Source: Salibacterium qingdaonense
GTDB lineage: Bacteria > Bacillota > Bacilli > Bacillales > Marinococcaceae
Reading direction: 5' to 3'
NCBI RefSeq assembly: GCF_900114715.1
Contig: NZ_FOTY01000003.1
Coordinates: forward strand, 1 to 64,000
DNA length: 64,000 nt
This document shows positions 34,302 through 42,485 of this stretch, one piece after another. Within the stretch, counting starts at the first letter, position 1, and each line of letters opens with the position of its first letter. The notes under the pieces are model-generated. The model worked only from the letters and a program-made list of their open reading frames with translations, was not told the origin of the DNA and searched no databases. Both the position numbers and the translations under genes were made by a program.

Positions 34302-35641
34302 TGAGAGTAAACCTGACCCGCCGTATCTGGTTTTCCTTTATCGCTCTGGTGGTACTGATGGGACTAACTGTTGTCATCGTTTATCCGATTTCGATTAAAG
34401 GTACTCTGACAGAGGAAACCTACCGGATTATTGAACAGGAGCAGGCGCGGATGGCGAATCCATTCAGTGAACACTTTTCGCTGCCGCAGTCGGAAATGAA
34501 TTTTATCGAACGGAGAGAAGCAGAACGCTCAGTCGGACATGTTTTTCTACTGGATGGCGAGCAGCGGGGGGAACCGGTTCCACCCGATGATGTCCTGAAA
34601 GAAATGGTTCAAAATGCGGGCAGTCAGGAGGAGCAGAGAGAAAGATATGAATTAACCTACAATGATGCTGCGTTATTTTACGTCATCACCCGCATTCAAT
34701 CGAACGGGGAGGAAGCATACCAGATTTCATTCATGTGGGATACGTACCGGGATTTGATGGTGAACCGGTTATGGGAACGTCTGATTTATCTTCTTGTTAT
34801 CGCCAGTCTATTGAGCCTGCTTCCGGCGATCTGGCTGAAACGATACCTGCGTCAGCCTTTCCGTGAATTGGGGAATCGTTTTGAACAGATAGCCCAGCGG
34901 AACTGGAAAGACCCGATCCGCTGGGAAGGGGATGAAGATTTTCAGAGACTGTCCGATCAATTCGAAAAGATGCGTCAGAACCTCATTCGTTATGACCGCT
35001 CTCAGAAAACATTCATCCAGCATGCCTCCCACGAACTGAAAACACCGATCATGGTCGTGAAAACGTATGCGCATTCCGTGAAAGATGGAGTGCTCCCCAA
35101 AGATAATCTTGAAGACACAATGAATGTTATTCTTGATGAAACGGACCGGATGGATAAGCGGGTCAAAGATATGCTGTACTTCACAAAACTCGACACACTC
35201 CAGAAAGAAACAATCAACCTGGAAGAGATGGTGTTTGGGTCTCTTGCTTACCGGATTGAAGAACGTTTCCGGATGCAGCGGGATGATCTGACGTTTATTA
35301 TTCAGGGGCCTGATGTGAAACTGAAGGCGGATTTAGAACATCTTCAGGTCCTTATGGAAAACCTCGTGGAAAATGCAATGAGGTACGCCCGTGACACCGT
35401 CTGGATGTCAGCTGAAAACAGCGGGGACGGCTTTATTCTGATCCGTGTCCGCAATAACGGCGAACAGATCCAGGAAGAAGAAATGGCGTCTTTGTTTGCA
35501 CCATTTCGAAAAGGTAACAAAGGCCAGTTTGGTCTTGGTCTTGCTATCGTGTATCGTATTGCAGAGCTGCATCAAGGAAAAGCCGATGTGGAGAATCTCG
35601 AAGACGGTGTGGAATTCCGAATTTCTCTGCCGGAAACGTGA
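34298..35641 (+). CDS. cssS: Secretion-stress sensor kinase CssS
   Basis: 447 aa membrane histidine kinase. Two membrane helices (~10-30 and ~162-185) enclose an extracytoplasmic sensor of about 130 residues; a HAMP region follows, then the H-box FIQHASHELKTP with His245 and the ATPase N, G1 (EEMASLFAPFRKG) and G2 (GLGLAIVYR) boxes. The kinase core resembles B. subtilis CssS, which senses misfolded secreted proteins at the membrane-wall interface. Here it lies close to prsA, the extracytoplasmic foldase gene, a plausible functional link. ATGA overlap with cssR. Confidence 0.93.
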   Translation: MMRVNLTRRIWFSFIALVVLMGLTVVIVYPISIKGTLTEETYRIIEQEQARMANPFSEHFSLPQSEMNFIERREAERSVGHVFLLDGEQRGEPVPPDDVLKEMVQNAGSQEEQRERYELTYNDAALFYVITRIQSNGEEAYQISFMWDTYRDLMVNRLWERLIYLLVIASLLSLLPAIWLKRYLRQPFRELGNRFEQIAQRNWKDPIRWEGDEDFQRLSDQFEKMRQNLIRYDRSQKTFIQHASHELKTPIMVVKTYAHSVKDGVLPKDNLEDTMNVILDETDRMDKRVKDMLYFTKLDTLQKETINLEEMVFGSLAYRIEERFRMQRDDLTFIIQGPDVKLKADLEHLQVLMENLVENAMRYARDTVWMSAENSGDGFILIRVRNNGEQIQEEEMASLFAPFRKGNKGQFGLGLAIVYRIAELHQGKADVENLEDGVEFRISLPET

Positions 35642-35702
35642 CATAAATAAAACAGACAAGCATATACATGGGAACACAACCGGACAAGAACAGGAGGTCA
35701 TT

Positions 35703-35963
35703 ATGGATCAACGACCGAAAAAAGTACTGCTCACTCTCATTGGTTTGTTCGTATTGCTTGTTGTATGGCAGCGTTTTGCGGGAATAACAGCCGCTCCTTC
35801 CTGGGTTCTGCTCAGCGGCCTCGGCATTGTTTTCAGCGGTTTTATGTGGTGGAAAACAAGCCGCAGTGAAAAAGAAGAGGATGACCGCTGGATTGAACAG
35901 GAAGGACGGGTATTTATCCGCAGAATGGAAGAGGAGCGGGAGAAAAAACGCGCATCCTCCTGA
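35703..35963 (+). CDS. yhaL: YhaL-like sporulation protein
   Basis: 86 aa with a basic start, two closely spaced hydrophobic segments (~8-24 and 31-46) and a charged C-terminus WIEQEGRVFIRRMEEEREKK. This tail and the position directly before prsA match B. subtilis YhaL, a small SigE-linked sporulation protein. ACAGGAGG precedes the ATG. It is 61 nt after cssS and could be on its transcript. Function is unknown. Confidence 0.75.
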   Translation: MDQRPKKVLLTLIGLFVLLVVWQRFAGITAAPSWVLLSGLGIVFSGFMWWKTSRSEKEEDDRWIEQEGRVFIRRMEEEREKKRASS

Positions 35964-36020
35964 CTTTGTTGTCAATCAAAAGACTAAAAACAGAACCCGC
36001 ACCGCAGTTATTTCTGAGAA

Positions 36021-36053
36021 AAAAGAACCGGGAAAATTCCCGGCTCTTTTTTT
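36021..36053. terminator. Bidirectional terminator between yhaL and prsA
   Basis: AAAGAACCGGGAA / TTCCCGGCTCTTT stem flanked by A- and T-runs, between convergent genes. Confidence 0.9.
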
Positions 36054-36085
36054 ATGTGTGCCTGCTTTTATATGGTTTTTCCTGT

Positions 36086-36988
36086 TCATGAGGCAGGGCT
36101 TTTCTGAGAATGTACCCAGTCTTCGTACAGCGCATCTTTGATTTCAATATTGCCTTCATCCATCAGTTGCTGCATCCATTCCTGCTCCGTAGGAATTTGA
36201 TCCCTGCGTGCTGCTTCTTCCACATCTGTCTCGAGATCTTCATAAGTCGTTTTCCGGTCCAGCACTTCGATGATATGATAGCCGAATTCGGTTGACACGG
36301 GTTCGCTGATGTCACCTGGATTCATAGAAAACGCTGCTTTTTCAAATGGTTCAACCATTTGTCCGCGGGTAAAAGACCCCAGTTCCCCGCCGCTTGATGC
36401 TGATCCGTCTGTCGAGTATTCAGCGGCCAGTTCTTCAAAGGAAGCACCGTCTGCGAGCTCATCTTTTACTTTGGCAGCTGTCTTCTCATCGTCCACCAGG
36501 ATATGACGGGCAGTAACGGACTCCAACTCTTCCTGATGTTCTTCATAATAAGAACGTTTGTCTTCTTCTGATAATTCAACGGCTTCGTTCATCTGCCGCC
36601 GCACAAGCTGTGGCTGCAGCACGTCTTTTTTCAGGGAGCTGATGGAATCCACCGGCAGCTGGAACTGTGACTGAAGCAATGTAAGCAGTTCATCATCTGT
36701 TTCCACTTCGTATTGCTGTTTAAGAGTCTGTAATTCCTGTTCCACCTGCTCGGATTGTATCTCCAGTTGTTCTGCTTTATCCTCGATGAGTTTAGTGTGC
36801 ACCATATCCTGGAGCACCTGCTTTCCGTAACGTTCCCTTAATTCTGCTGTCAAAGCATCCTCTGTGATGGTCGTATCATTGACCTGCACGACGTCCCCCG
36901 AGGTATCACTCTGCCCCTCTCCCGTACAGGAAGCAAGACATACTACAGCTGTCAAAGCTGTTCCCGCTTTTAGAATTGATTGATACAA
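36086..36988 (-). CDS. prsA: Foldase lipoprotein PrsA
   Basis: 300 aa lipoprotein with parvulin-type peptidyl-prolyl isomerase activity that folds secreted proteins outside the membrane. The lipobox CLASC places lipid-modified Cys21. The parvulin domain runs from ARHILVDDEKTAAKV (~158) through GGELGSFTRGQMV to EFGYHIIEVLDR (~244). The acidic flanking helices suit a salty exterior. The start is a TTG; GGAGG is only 3 nt away but a GAGGGGG stretch lies 10 nt away. No other start leaves an intact signal peptide. Confidence 0.93.
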   Translation of the reverse strand: MYQSILKAGTALTAVVCLASCTGEGQSDTSGDVVQVNDTTITEDALTAELRERYGKQVLQDMVHTKLIEDKAEQLEIQSEQVEQELQTLKQQYEVETDDELLTLLQSQFQLPVDSISSLKKDVLQPQLVRRQMNEAVELSEEDKRSYYEEHQEELESVTARHILVDDEKTAAKVKDELADGASFEELAAEYSTDGSASSGGELGSFTRGQMVEPFEKAAFSMNPGDISEPVSTEFGYHIIEVLDRKTTYEDLETDVEEAARRDQIPTEQEWMQQLMDEGNIEIKDALYEDWVHSQKSPAS

Positions 36989-37083
36989 ATTCCTCCAACC
37001 CCCTCATGATATGTCCAGCTTTTTAGACAATCTATATCATACCACAAACCATAAAAAAAGAAAAAAACGGGTGAAAAGCCTAA

Positions 37084-37111
37084 ACAAACTTCCGGGCTTC
37101 GACATAACATA
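37084..37111 (+). promoter_or_regulatory. SigK-type promoter for the yjcZ pair
   Basis: AC at 37084-37085, a 17 nt spacer, then CATAACATA at 37103-37111, matching the late mother-cell SigK consensus (AC, 16-17 nt, CATAnnnTA). It lies 29 nt before the first YjcZ gene. Confidence 0.65.
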
Positions 37112-37140
37112 TTCCAGAAAGCGTGTTAGGAGGTGGTGAA

Positions 37141-37224
37141 ATGTCAAAAGGGTATTACGGCGGCTTCGCTTTAGTTGTCGTCCTTTTCATTCTGCTGATT
37201 ATCGTAGGTGCAGCCTGGTACTAA
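37141..37224 (+). CDS. YjcZ family sporulation peptide (27 aa)
   Basis: A 27-residue peptide MSKGYYGGFALVVVLFILLI plus IVGAAWY. It belongs to the YjcZ family: short Gly/Tyr N-terminus then one hydrophobic helix ending near VGAA. Such peptides are made late in sporulation and associate with membranes or coats. TTAGGAGGTGG precedes the ATG. A SigK-like promoter lies upstream and a second copy follows 24 nt later. Confidence 0.88.
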   Translation: MSKGYYGGFALVVVLFILLIIVGAAWY

Positions 37225-37248
37225 ATTTTAAGGAGAGGAGGATATATA

Positions 37249-37335
37249 ATGGGATATGAGTATGGTTCGCAGTTTGCGTTGATTGTGGTGCTTTTCATTC
37301 TGCTTGTGATCGTAGGCGCTGCCTGGATCTACTAA
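37249..37335 (+). CDS. YjcZ family sporulation peptide (28 aa), second copy
   Basis: A 28-residue peptide starting MGYEYGSQFALIVVLF and ending LLVIVGAAWIY. It is a diverged tandem duplicate of the upstream gene: the core LFILL-IVGAAW is retained. GGAGAGGAGG precedes the ATG, and a terminator follows. Same transcript as the first copy. Confidence 0.88.
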   Translation: MGYEYGSQFALIVVLFILLVIVGAAWIY

Positions 37336-37348
37336 CATCCATTGAAAA

Positions 37349-37380
37349 AAGCTTTCCCGATTATTTCGGGAAAGCTTCTT
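37349..37380 (+). terminator. Terminator after the yjcZ pair
   Basis: AAGCTTTCCCGA / TCGGGAAAGCTT stem followed by CTTATA; also A-rich on the other side. Confidence 0.85.
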
Positions 37381-37406
37381 ATACATACAGGAACCATCTT
37401 CAGGGT

Positions 37407-37589
37407 TTAGGTGAACCACAATTCAACGAATGTGGATGTAAGAAGAATGGTAAGCAGAATATTAATGGTTCTGAAAATTTTCGGCTGTCGTTCTGCCGGT
37501 ATCTCCTTCTGGACACAGAGGGCATTAGTCATTGAATTTATTACAAATAGATAGGTCAGCGAAAATAATCCGAACAATGCGATCAGCAT
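37407..37589 (-). CDS. Two-span small membrane protein (60 aa)
   Basis: 60 aa with hydrophobic segments at ~2-18 and ~40-57 joined by a polar loop NALCVQKEIPAERQPKIFR. A GGGGGTAAAAAG site precedes the ATG. It stands alone between the yjcZ terminator and the ypmS-like gene on the other strand. I do not recognise the family. Confidence 0.6.
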   Translation of the reverse strand: MLIALFGLFSLTYLFVINSMTNALCVQKEIPAERQPKIFRTINILLTILLTSTFVELWFT

Positions 37590-37718
37590 CTTTTTACCCC
37601 CAATACCATGTATCTATTATACCTTAACAAAAGATGTTGTAAAAAGATAGTTTTTTTCTAGTACAATATAAGAGAAAATATGATAGGAAATGAGGTTATC
37701 AGGAAAGCAGGTGGAAAG

Positions 37719-38294
37719 ATGCACAGCCGTAGTATAAATGGTTGGAAATGGGCGTTTCTCACTTTAATAGGTGTTCTGGTGCTTGGTTGTGTCCTGATTT
37801 TCTTCTTATTCAGCTCAGCGGCGGGAGACAGCGGAGATACCGGGTCTCAAGGCGGCAGCACGAACGGAGAATTTCAGGAATATTTCACGGTACAAGCTAC
37901 AACCGGGCAGTTGAATCAATTGCTGCAGGAAGAAGCGGCATCCGAACAGGTCGATATTCAGTTCAGCGGATCAACAGCAGAGGTAACGGCGGGTATCGAT
38001 TTTCTCGGGCGGACCATCGAAGCCGCGATGCAGTTCGAAACAGAAGCAGTTGAGGATGGAAATCTTCTGCTGACACTCGACCGGGTATCAGTAGGAGCGT
38101 TCAGTCTGCCCAATCAGCAGGCCATGTCGCTGCTGGCATCGCAGGCTGATTTTCCCGAAGCAGTGGAGGTCGATACACAAAATCAACAGATCCGTATCCG
38201 CATGAACCAGATTACGATTGGAGATGATTATTCCCTGCGGGTGGAACGGTTTCAACCCGAAAAGGATGATATTGTGTTCAATGTAGGCAAATAA
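37719..38294 (+). CDS. YpmS-like (DUF2140) protein
   Basis: 191 aa, N-terminal membrane anchor (~8-31), a Gly/Ser-rich linker, then an extracytoplasmic domain. The pattern FTVQATTGQLNQLLQEE, followed by strands ending GNLLLTLDRVSVGAFSLPNQQAMSLL, is that of DUF2140 proteins such as B. subtilis YpmS, whose function is unknown. The ATG at 37719 follows AGGTGGAAAG. The downstream terminator overlaps the end of the convergent DUF3267 gene. Confidence 0.75.
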   Translation: MHSRSINGWKWAFLTLIGVLVLGCVLIFFLFSSAAGDSGDTGSQGGSTNGEFQEYFTVQATTGQLNQLLQEEAASEQVDIQFSGSTAEVTAGIDFLGRTIEAAMQFETEAVEDGNLLLTLDRVSVGAFSLPNQQAMSLLASQADFPEAVEVDTQNQQIRIRMNQITIGDDYSLRVERFQPEKDDIVFNVGK

Positions 38295-38295
38295 A

Positions 38296-38323
38296 AAAAA
38301 GCAGCCGTTATACCGGCTGCTTT
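38296..38323. terminator. Terminator overlapping two gene ends
   Basis: AAAGCAGCCG / CGGCTGCTTT stem. It follows the ypmS-like stop on the plus strand, while its right half encodes the last codons of the minus-strand DUF3267 gene. Confidence 0.8.
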
Positions 38324-38856
38324 ACTAATATATCCAGTCCATTCCTGTTTTGTTCAATATAGCAGTGACGCGGAGCGCCGAGAAGCTGTTTGATATAAAT
38401 GAAGTCATATACCGCAAGACCGGAGTTGAAGGAAAACACCAGGATGAAGTAATGCATGAGCGAAGGAAAAATAAAAGCCCCCGCTGCGGCACTGATGTTA
38501 ATGATGCATGCTGGAAAGAGCATGGCTCCGATGTAATAATTGCGGCTGACCGGTTTCGTAAATTTCAGAAACTGCACTGCTTTTCTTTTCTGTCTGAAGA
38601 ATAACCGGCTCCAGTCGACGTGGACCCCCGCAAACCGAAGAGGTACAACATGAAGAAAGGTATGAACCGGAAACAATAAAATCAGAAACAAGAAGGTATG
38701 CAGCATGCTGAGGTCCGTGTATGCATCATTTCTGTGATACAGACTTAAGCCAAGGTAACCTAGAATAAACGTGACGATAATCATGCTGAAAGAAAAAATC
38801 ATCAACCTTGAAGGATGATAGTCTCTCTTTACATTAATGGATTTCCAGCAGTTCAC
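38308..38856 (-). CDS. DUF3267 membrane protein (YhaJ position), modified zincin motif
   Basis: 182 aa with four hydrophobic segments (~17-38, 49-70, 108-125 and 130-150). The family is classed as putative zincin membrane peptidases with an HExxH-like motif; here the matching site reads HTFLH (in FPVHTFLHVVPL), so the catalytic Glu is replaced by Thr. Proteolysis is therefore doubtful. Position between prsA and hpr matches B. subtilis yhaJ. GTG start behind AAAGGGGGG. The function is unknown. Confidence 0.65.
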   Translation of the reverse strand: MNCWKSINVKRDYHPSRLMIFSFSMIIVTFILGYLGLSLYHRNDAYTDLSMLHTFLFLILLFPVHTFLHVVPLRFAGVHVDWSRLFFRQKRKAVQFLKFTKPVSRNYYIGAMLFPACIINISAAAGAFIFPSLMHYFILVFSFNSGLAVYDFIYIKQLLGAPRHCYIEQNRNGLDILVKQPV

Positions 38857-39046
38857 GGGGAATCCCCCCTTTCATATCTTACGTGAATAATATAGGGCTT
38901 GCATCCACAAAAATCAATAGGCACGGCAAAATCCATGAAAAGAAAAAGAATTTCGACAATTTAAGAGATGGAAAAAACGTATTCATATCCTTCACAGCGG
39001 GAGCTGAATGCCATTTTTATAGTCAAGCTGCAGTACGGCTCTATGC

Positions 39047-39293
39047 CACGGCTGTTGATTATCCAAATATAGGAAGCGTTTCGTTGGACTCCGCCTTTCC
39101 TGCCCGCTTTCCGCGGGCGTCGCCTCAGCTACCGGGAAAATCACCCGGTGATCTTCGGCTGACGCTTCTCCCGCTGGAGTCGGGCAGACGGCTCCGCCCA
39201 ACGAAAAAGAAGGGGGGATACATGCTTTGATCACAGATGCACCCTCCTCATAGAACCCTTTCCCATTCCTTATATGGCAAACCAACAGGCGTG
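39047..39293. mobile_element. MITE-like element, copy 2 (247 bp)
   Basis: Nearly identical to the element at 27830-28077 and in the same orientation: about 200 interior bases are the same, with differences only near the ends. Ends are CACGGCTGTTG and, inverted, CACGCCTGTTG. The flanking 9-mers GCTCTATGC (39038-39046) and GTGCTATGC (39294-39302) match in 7 of 9 positions, a partly decayed target duplication. It lies in the 620 nt gene-free gap between the DUF3267 gene and hpr; I see nothing else in that gap apart from the hpr terminator. Confidence 0.85.
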
Positions 39294-39329
39294 GTGCTAT
39301 GCAGTTCTTCAGATCTTTACGGCAATAAA

Positions 39330-39396
39330 AAGGGGAATGGTACAAAAAATCATCCGCCTTCCGCAGGCGCCGCATGATTTTGGACCATTCCCTTGT
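39330..39396 (-). terminator. Long hairpin, likely hpr terminator
   Basis: On the minus strand AAGGGAATGGT-CC-AAAATCAT...ATGATTTTTTGTACCATTCCCCTT forms a long imperfect stem ending in TTTTTA, about 85 nt after the hpr stop. Confidence 0.65.
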
Positions 39397-39478
39397 TCCT
39401 GCTCACCGAAAAATGCGTTGTGCTCTTCAGAGTCCGTTATGCCCCGGTTTTTTATACAATACTCCCATGTATTTAGTG

Positions 39479-40057
39479 TTACATCGAAGGCCCTGAGGTT
39501 GTTTTTTCTTCAGGAACCAACGAACCGTTTTCCTCGGTGAATTCTTCATCGAACGTGTTGATCGTCTCTTCGAATATGCGCATAAAATCCTCTCCATACA
39601 CATATCGTATGATCGTCAGGAGTTCGGTGAAATCAGGAAATTTTCCGTATAACTCTTTCATTGGAAGGGCTCCGTCATACACGTTGTACGTGTCGGGTTC
39701 ATACGCCTCAACGGTTTGGAGAAACAGACGATCCCCCTCACCGGTCAGCTCAATATACGTATTTCTTTTATCATCTGCATTCTTGGAAAAAGATAAAAGA
39801 CCCCTTTCCTCCAGCTTTTTTGAGAAATTAAATGCGGTGGACACATGCATGACACCGAATTTTGCAATATCAGAAATGGAGGCACCTTCCAGATGATAGG
39901 CAATCCATAATATTTGGTGTTCGTTAATATTAAGATTATAAGGTTTTATCCACTGCTTCCAGTCTTTTTCCACTGACTTCCATAGTGCTTTGGTTAACTG
40001 GGCAAATTTGTGGCAGAACAACATGGATTGTTTAGTAGAATCTGGAGAATGTTCCAA
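39479..40057 (-). CDS. hpr: MarR-family transition-state regulator Hpr (ScoC)
   Basis: 192 aa DNA-binding protein that represses protease and sporulation genes in growing B. subtilis. The winged-helix core is very close to Sco[60 protein letters not shown] is recognisable in pieces, ending [12 protein letters not shown] take the TTG at 40057 because GGAAGGAGG is 7 nt upstream; an in-frame ATG six codons earlier overlaps that site. It is next to yhaH, as in B. subtilis. Confidence 0.95.
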   Translation of the reverse strand: MEHSPDSTKQSMLFCHKFAQLTKALWKSVEKDWKQWIKPYNLNINEHQILWIAYHLEGASISDIAKFGVMHVSTAFNFSKKLEERGLLSFSKNADDKRNTYIELTGEGDRLFLQTVEAYEPDTYNVYDGALPMKELYGKFPDFTELLTIIRYVYGEDFMRIFEETINTFDEEFTEENGSLVPEEKTTSGPSM

Positions 40058-40140
40058 TCGTCTGCCTCCTTCCAAGTATTATTGTAATAAAAAGATATTG
40101 TTTTTTGTTAAATAAAGATGAATAGACATTTATTGAGGGA

Positions 40141-40497
40141 TTATTCAGACTCTTTACGAATTCGTTCATTCAGTTCCGTAATAGAGTCTGAAATTTCCTT
40201 GATTTGTTCCTGAATACTTTCCATTTCCGGTTCTACTTCCTGCTTGTAACGGCTGTAGGTTTTTTTCATTTCCTGTGTGAGGCCGTCTACCGCTTCGAGA
40301 CCTTCTGTGGCGGCATAACGCCAATCATATACTGCTGCCTGTCCTTTTCGGGAAAGAAGACGGTTCACGTTTTTCCAATTGTACTGTTTCATGTATTGTC
40401 TCGTTTCATCTCCGGACGCCGGCGCCGAAAGCAGGGAAGCAATACTTCCTGCCATCAAACCTGCAAAAAGTCCGGAAATTAATGATTTCGAATCCAC
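40141..40497 (-). CDS. yhaH: YtxH-domain protein YhaH
   Basis: 118 aa, the length of B. subtilis YhaH. The N-terminus SLISGLFAGLMAGSIASLLSAP is a Gly-rich membrane-associated YtxH segment, followed by GDETRQYMKQY and a long amphipathic helix region (~65-115), probably coiled coil. GTG start with AAAGGACAGGTGG upstream. It lies between hpr and serC, as in B. subtilis. Role unknown. Confidence 0.85.
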   Translation of the reverse strand: MDSKSLISGLFAGLMAGSIASLLSAPASGDETRQYMKQYNWKNVNRLLSRKGQAAVYDWRYAATEGLEAVDGLTQEMKKTYSRYKQEVEPEMESIQEQIKEISDSITELNERIRKESE

Positions 40498-40702
40498 GAT
40501 ACCACCTGTCCTTTCTCTTGTTCACTCTCTCTGGTTATAAATATTATTCTCTGATAACAGTATAGAGAAAAATCAAAAAAATGAAAAGAACAATCTGCTT
40601 TTATTAATTAGAAAAATAGCCGTACGATAAAAGTAAGCGTTTTCTTTTTAATTTTTAGGAGGAAGCGCTTCGTGTAAACGTCATGAAGCGGCTTAAAGAC
40701 GA

Positions 40703-40733
40703 AAAAAACGCCGGCAGCGAAGCCGGCGTTTAC
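40703..40733 (-). terminator. Terminator after serC
   Basis: AAACGCCGGC / GCCGGCGTTT stem followed by seven T on the minus strand, just beyond the serC stop. The rest of the 250 nt gap between serC and yhaH is AT-rich with no gene visible. Confidence 0.93.
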
Positions 40734-40750
40734 AGGAAGATATTTAAGGG

Positions 40751-41833
40751 TCACCCGTGGTTTTTGTGAAAGTCCAGCATAAATGTGCGGAGCGCTTCAC
40801 ACGATTCCAGAGATACGGCATTGTACAGCGAAGCCCGGCATCCACCGACAGAGCGGTGACCGTTCAAGCCGACAAATCCTGCTTCTTTGGCTTTTTCCAG
40901 AAAGGTTTTGTTCAGCTCTTCGCTCGGGAGGTTAAAGGTGATGTTCATGTTGGAACGACTGTCTTTCTCTGCATGTCCTTTATAAAATCCGCCGCTGTGG
41001 TCAATCGTGTCATACAATAAAGATGCTTTTTCGTTGTTTCGCTCCTGCATTCCTTCGGCCCCGCCCCGGTTTCGAATCCAGTTCAGAACGTGATTCAGCA
41101 TATAAATGCCAAAGGTAGGAGGCGTATGATACAAAGAGTTTTTATCCGCATGCGTATCATAGCGCAGGAATGTCGGGATGGAATTTGGGATTTTTTCCAT
41201 CATTTCTTTTTCTATGATAACAATGGTTACCCCGGAAGGACCGAGATTTTTCTGGGCGCCTGCATAAATAAGCGAGAACTGATCCACCGGCACCGGTCTG
41301 CTCAGGATGTCACTGGACATGTCGGCGATAAGCGGCGGATTCCAGTCGGGAAGGGTATGCCACTGGGTACCGAAAATCGTGTTATTGGATGTGATATGCA
41401 CGTAGGTATCCGTTGGATCAACGTCCATACTATGGATATCCGGGATGTAGGTGTGATTATGTTCAGCCGAAGAAGCGCCGATCTTTGTCTCTCCGATCAG
41501 CTTTGCCTCTTTCAACGCTTTTTCAGACCAGGATCCGGTCAGAATATAGTTGGCTTTCTCCCCGTCAGGCAGAAAGTTCATGGGAATCATGGGAAACTGA
41601 AGACTCGCTCCTCCCTGCAGAAACAATACATCGTGTGTGTCAGGTACCTGCAGCAGTTCTTTTATACCGGCTTTTGCTTCATTGTGTACTTCTTCATACT
41701 CTTTACTGCGGTGGCTTAATTCCATGACCGACATCCCTGTGCCGTTAAAATCAAGCATTTCCTCTCCGGCCTGTTTCAGTACTTCCTCCGGAAGGGCAGC
41801 CGGACCTGCGTTAAAATTATGAGCTCTTGTCAA
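40751..41833 (-). CDS. serC: Phosphoserine aminotransferase SerC
   Basis: 360 aa PLP enzyme making 3-phosphoserine from 3-phosphohydroxypyruvate in serine synthesis. N-terminal NFNAGPAALPEEVLKQA, the PLP lysine in YAGAQKNLGPSG (~193), and the C-terminal FVGLNGHRSVGGCRASLYNA are diagnostic. TTG start with AAGGAGTGG 8 nt upstream. Gene order yhaH-serC-hit matches B. subtilis, with the intervening tryptophan transporter gene (trpP) absent. Confidence 0.96.
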   Translation of the reverse strand: MTRAHNFNAGPAALPEEVLKQAGEEMLDFNGTGMSVMELSHRSKEYEEVHNEAKAGIKELLQVPDTHDVLFLQGGASLQFPMIPMNFLPDGEKANYILTGSWSEKALKEAKLIGETKIGASSAEHNHTYIPDIHSMDVDPTDTYVHITSNNTIFGTQWHTLPDWNPPLIADMSSDILSRPVPVDQFSLIYAGAQKNLGPSGVTIVIIEKEMMEKIPNSIPTFLRYDTHADKNSLYHTPPTFGIYMLNHVLNWIRNRGGAEGMQERNNEKASLLYDTIDHSGGFYKGHAEKDSRSNMNITFNLPSEELNKTFLEKAKEAGFVGLNGHRSVGGCRASLYNAVSLESCEALRTFMLDFHKNHG

Positions 41834-41914
41834 TGTTTTTCCACTCCTTCAATGTATGTCGGACCCCCTTCTGAAACGTGCAGAAAGCGGCCGGCGTAAT
41901 AAAAACAGAATGCT

Positions 41915-42343
41915 TTATAAATGGTTGTTGATGCTTTTTGCGATACCCTGTAGATCTTCCGACGTGTAATGGGAGCTGTTATCCTCAAATGAAGGCTGGA
42001 ATCCATCACCGGCTCCGTACCGTGGAATGAAATGCAGATGATAATGGAAGACCGATTGGGAAGCAGCGGTGCCGTTGTTATTGATAATGTTCATTCCTGC
42101 AGGCTGGAATTCCTTTTTAATGGCGTTTGCGATTTTCGGCGCGGTCTTAAACAAATGGGCAGCCGTATCTTCTTCAAGTTCAAAAATGTTTTCCTGATGG
42201 TCCTTCGGGATTAACAGGGTATGACCTTTTGTGGCCTGTCCAAGATCAGCAAATGCCATGCAGGTATCGTCTTCATAAACGACCGCAGCAGGTATATCGC
42301 CGGATACAATCTTACAGAAAATGCAGTTGCTGTCAGATGTCAT
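41915..42343 (-). CDS. hit: HIT family protein
   Basis: 142 aa nucleotide hydrolase of the histidine triad family. NCIFCKIVSGDIPAAVVYED is the typical N-terminus with a possible zinc-site CxxC, and the triad is HYHLHFIPR. I use the ATG at 42343 behind AAAGGAG. It is divergent from the adenylate-forming gene; in B. subtilis hit is divergent from ecsA directly. Confidence 0.94.
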   Translation of the reverse strand: MTSDSNCIFCKIVSGDIPAAVVYEDDTCMAFADLGQATKGHTLLIPKDHQENIFELEEDTAAHLFKTAPKIANAIKKEFQPAGMNIINNNGTAASQSVFHYHLHFIPRYGAGDGFQPSFEDNSSHYTSEDLQGIAKSINNHL

Positions 42344-42485
42344 AAGCAGTACTCCTTTATCTTGAATGTATACCTTCATTCTATCAGTCCGCTCATGCAA
42401 CGGCAAAAACAACTCTGAATTGTTACAAAAACAAAGTCGTAATGCTATAATCTGTTTAGTACAAATAAGGAAAAGGAGGACTTCC

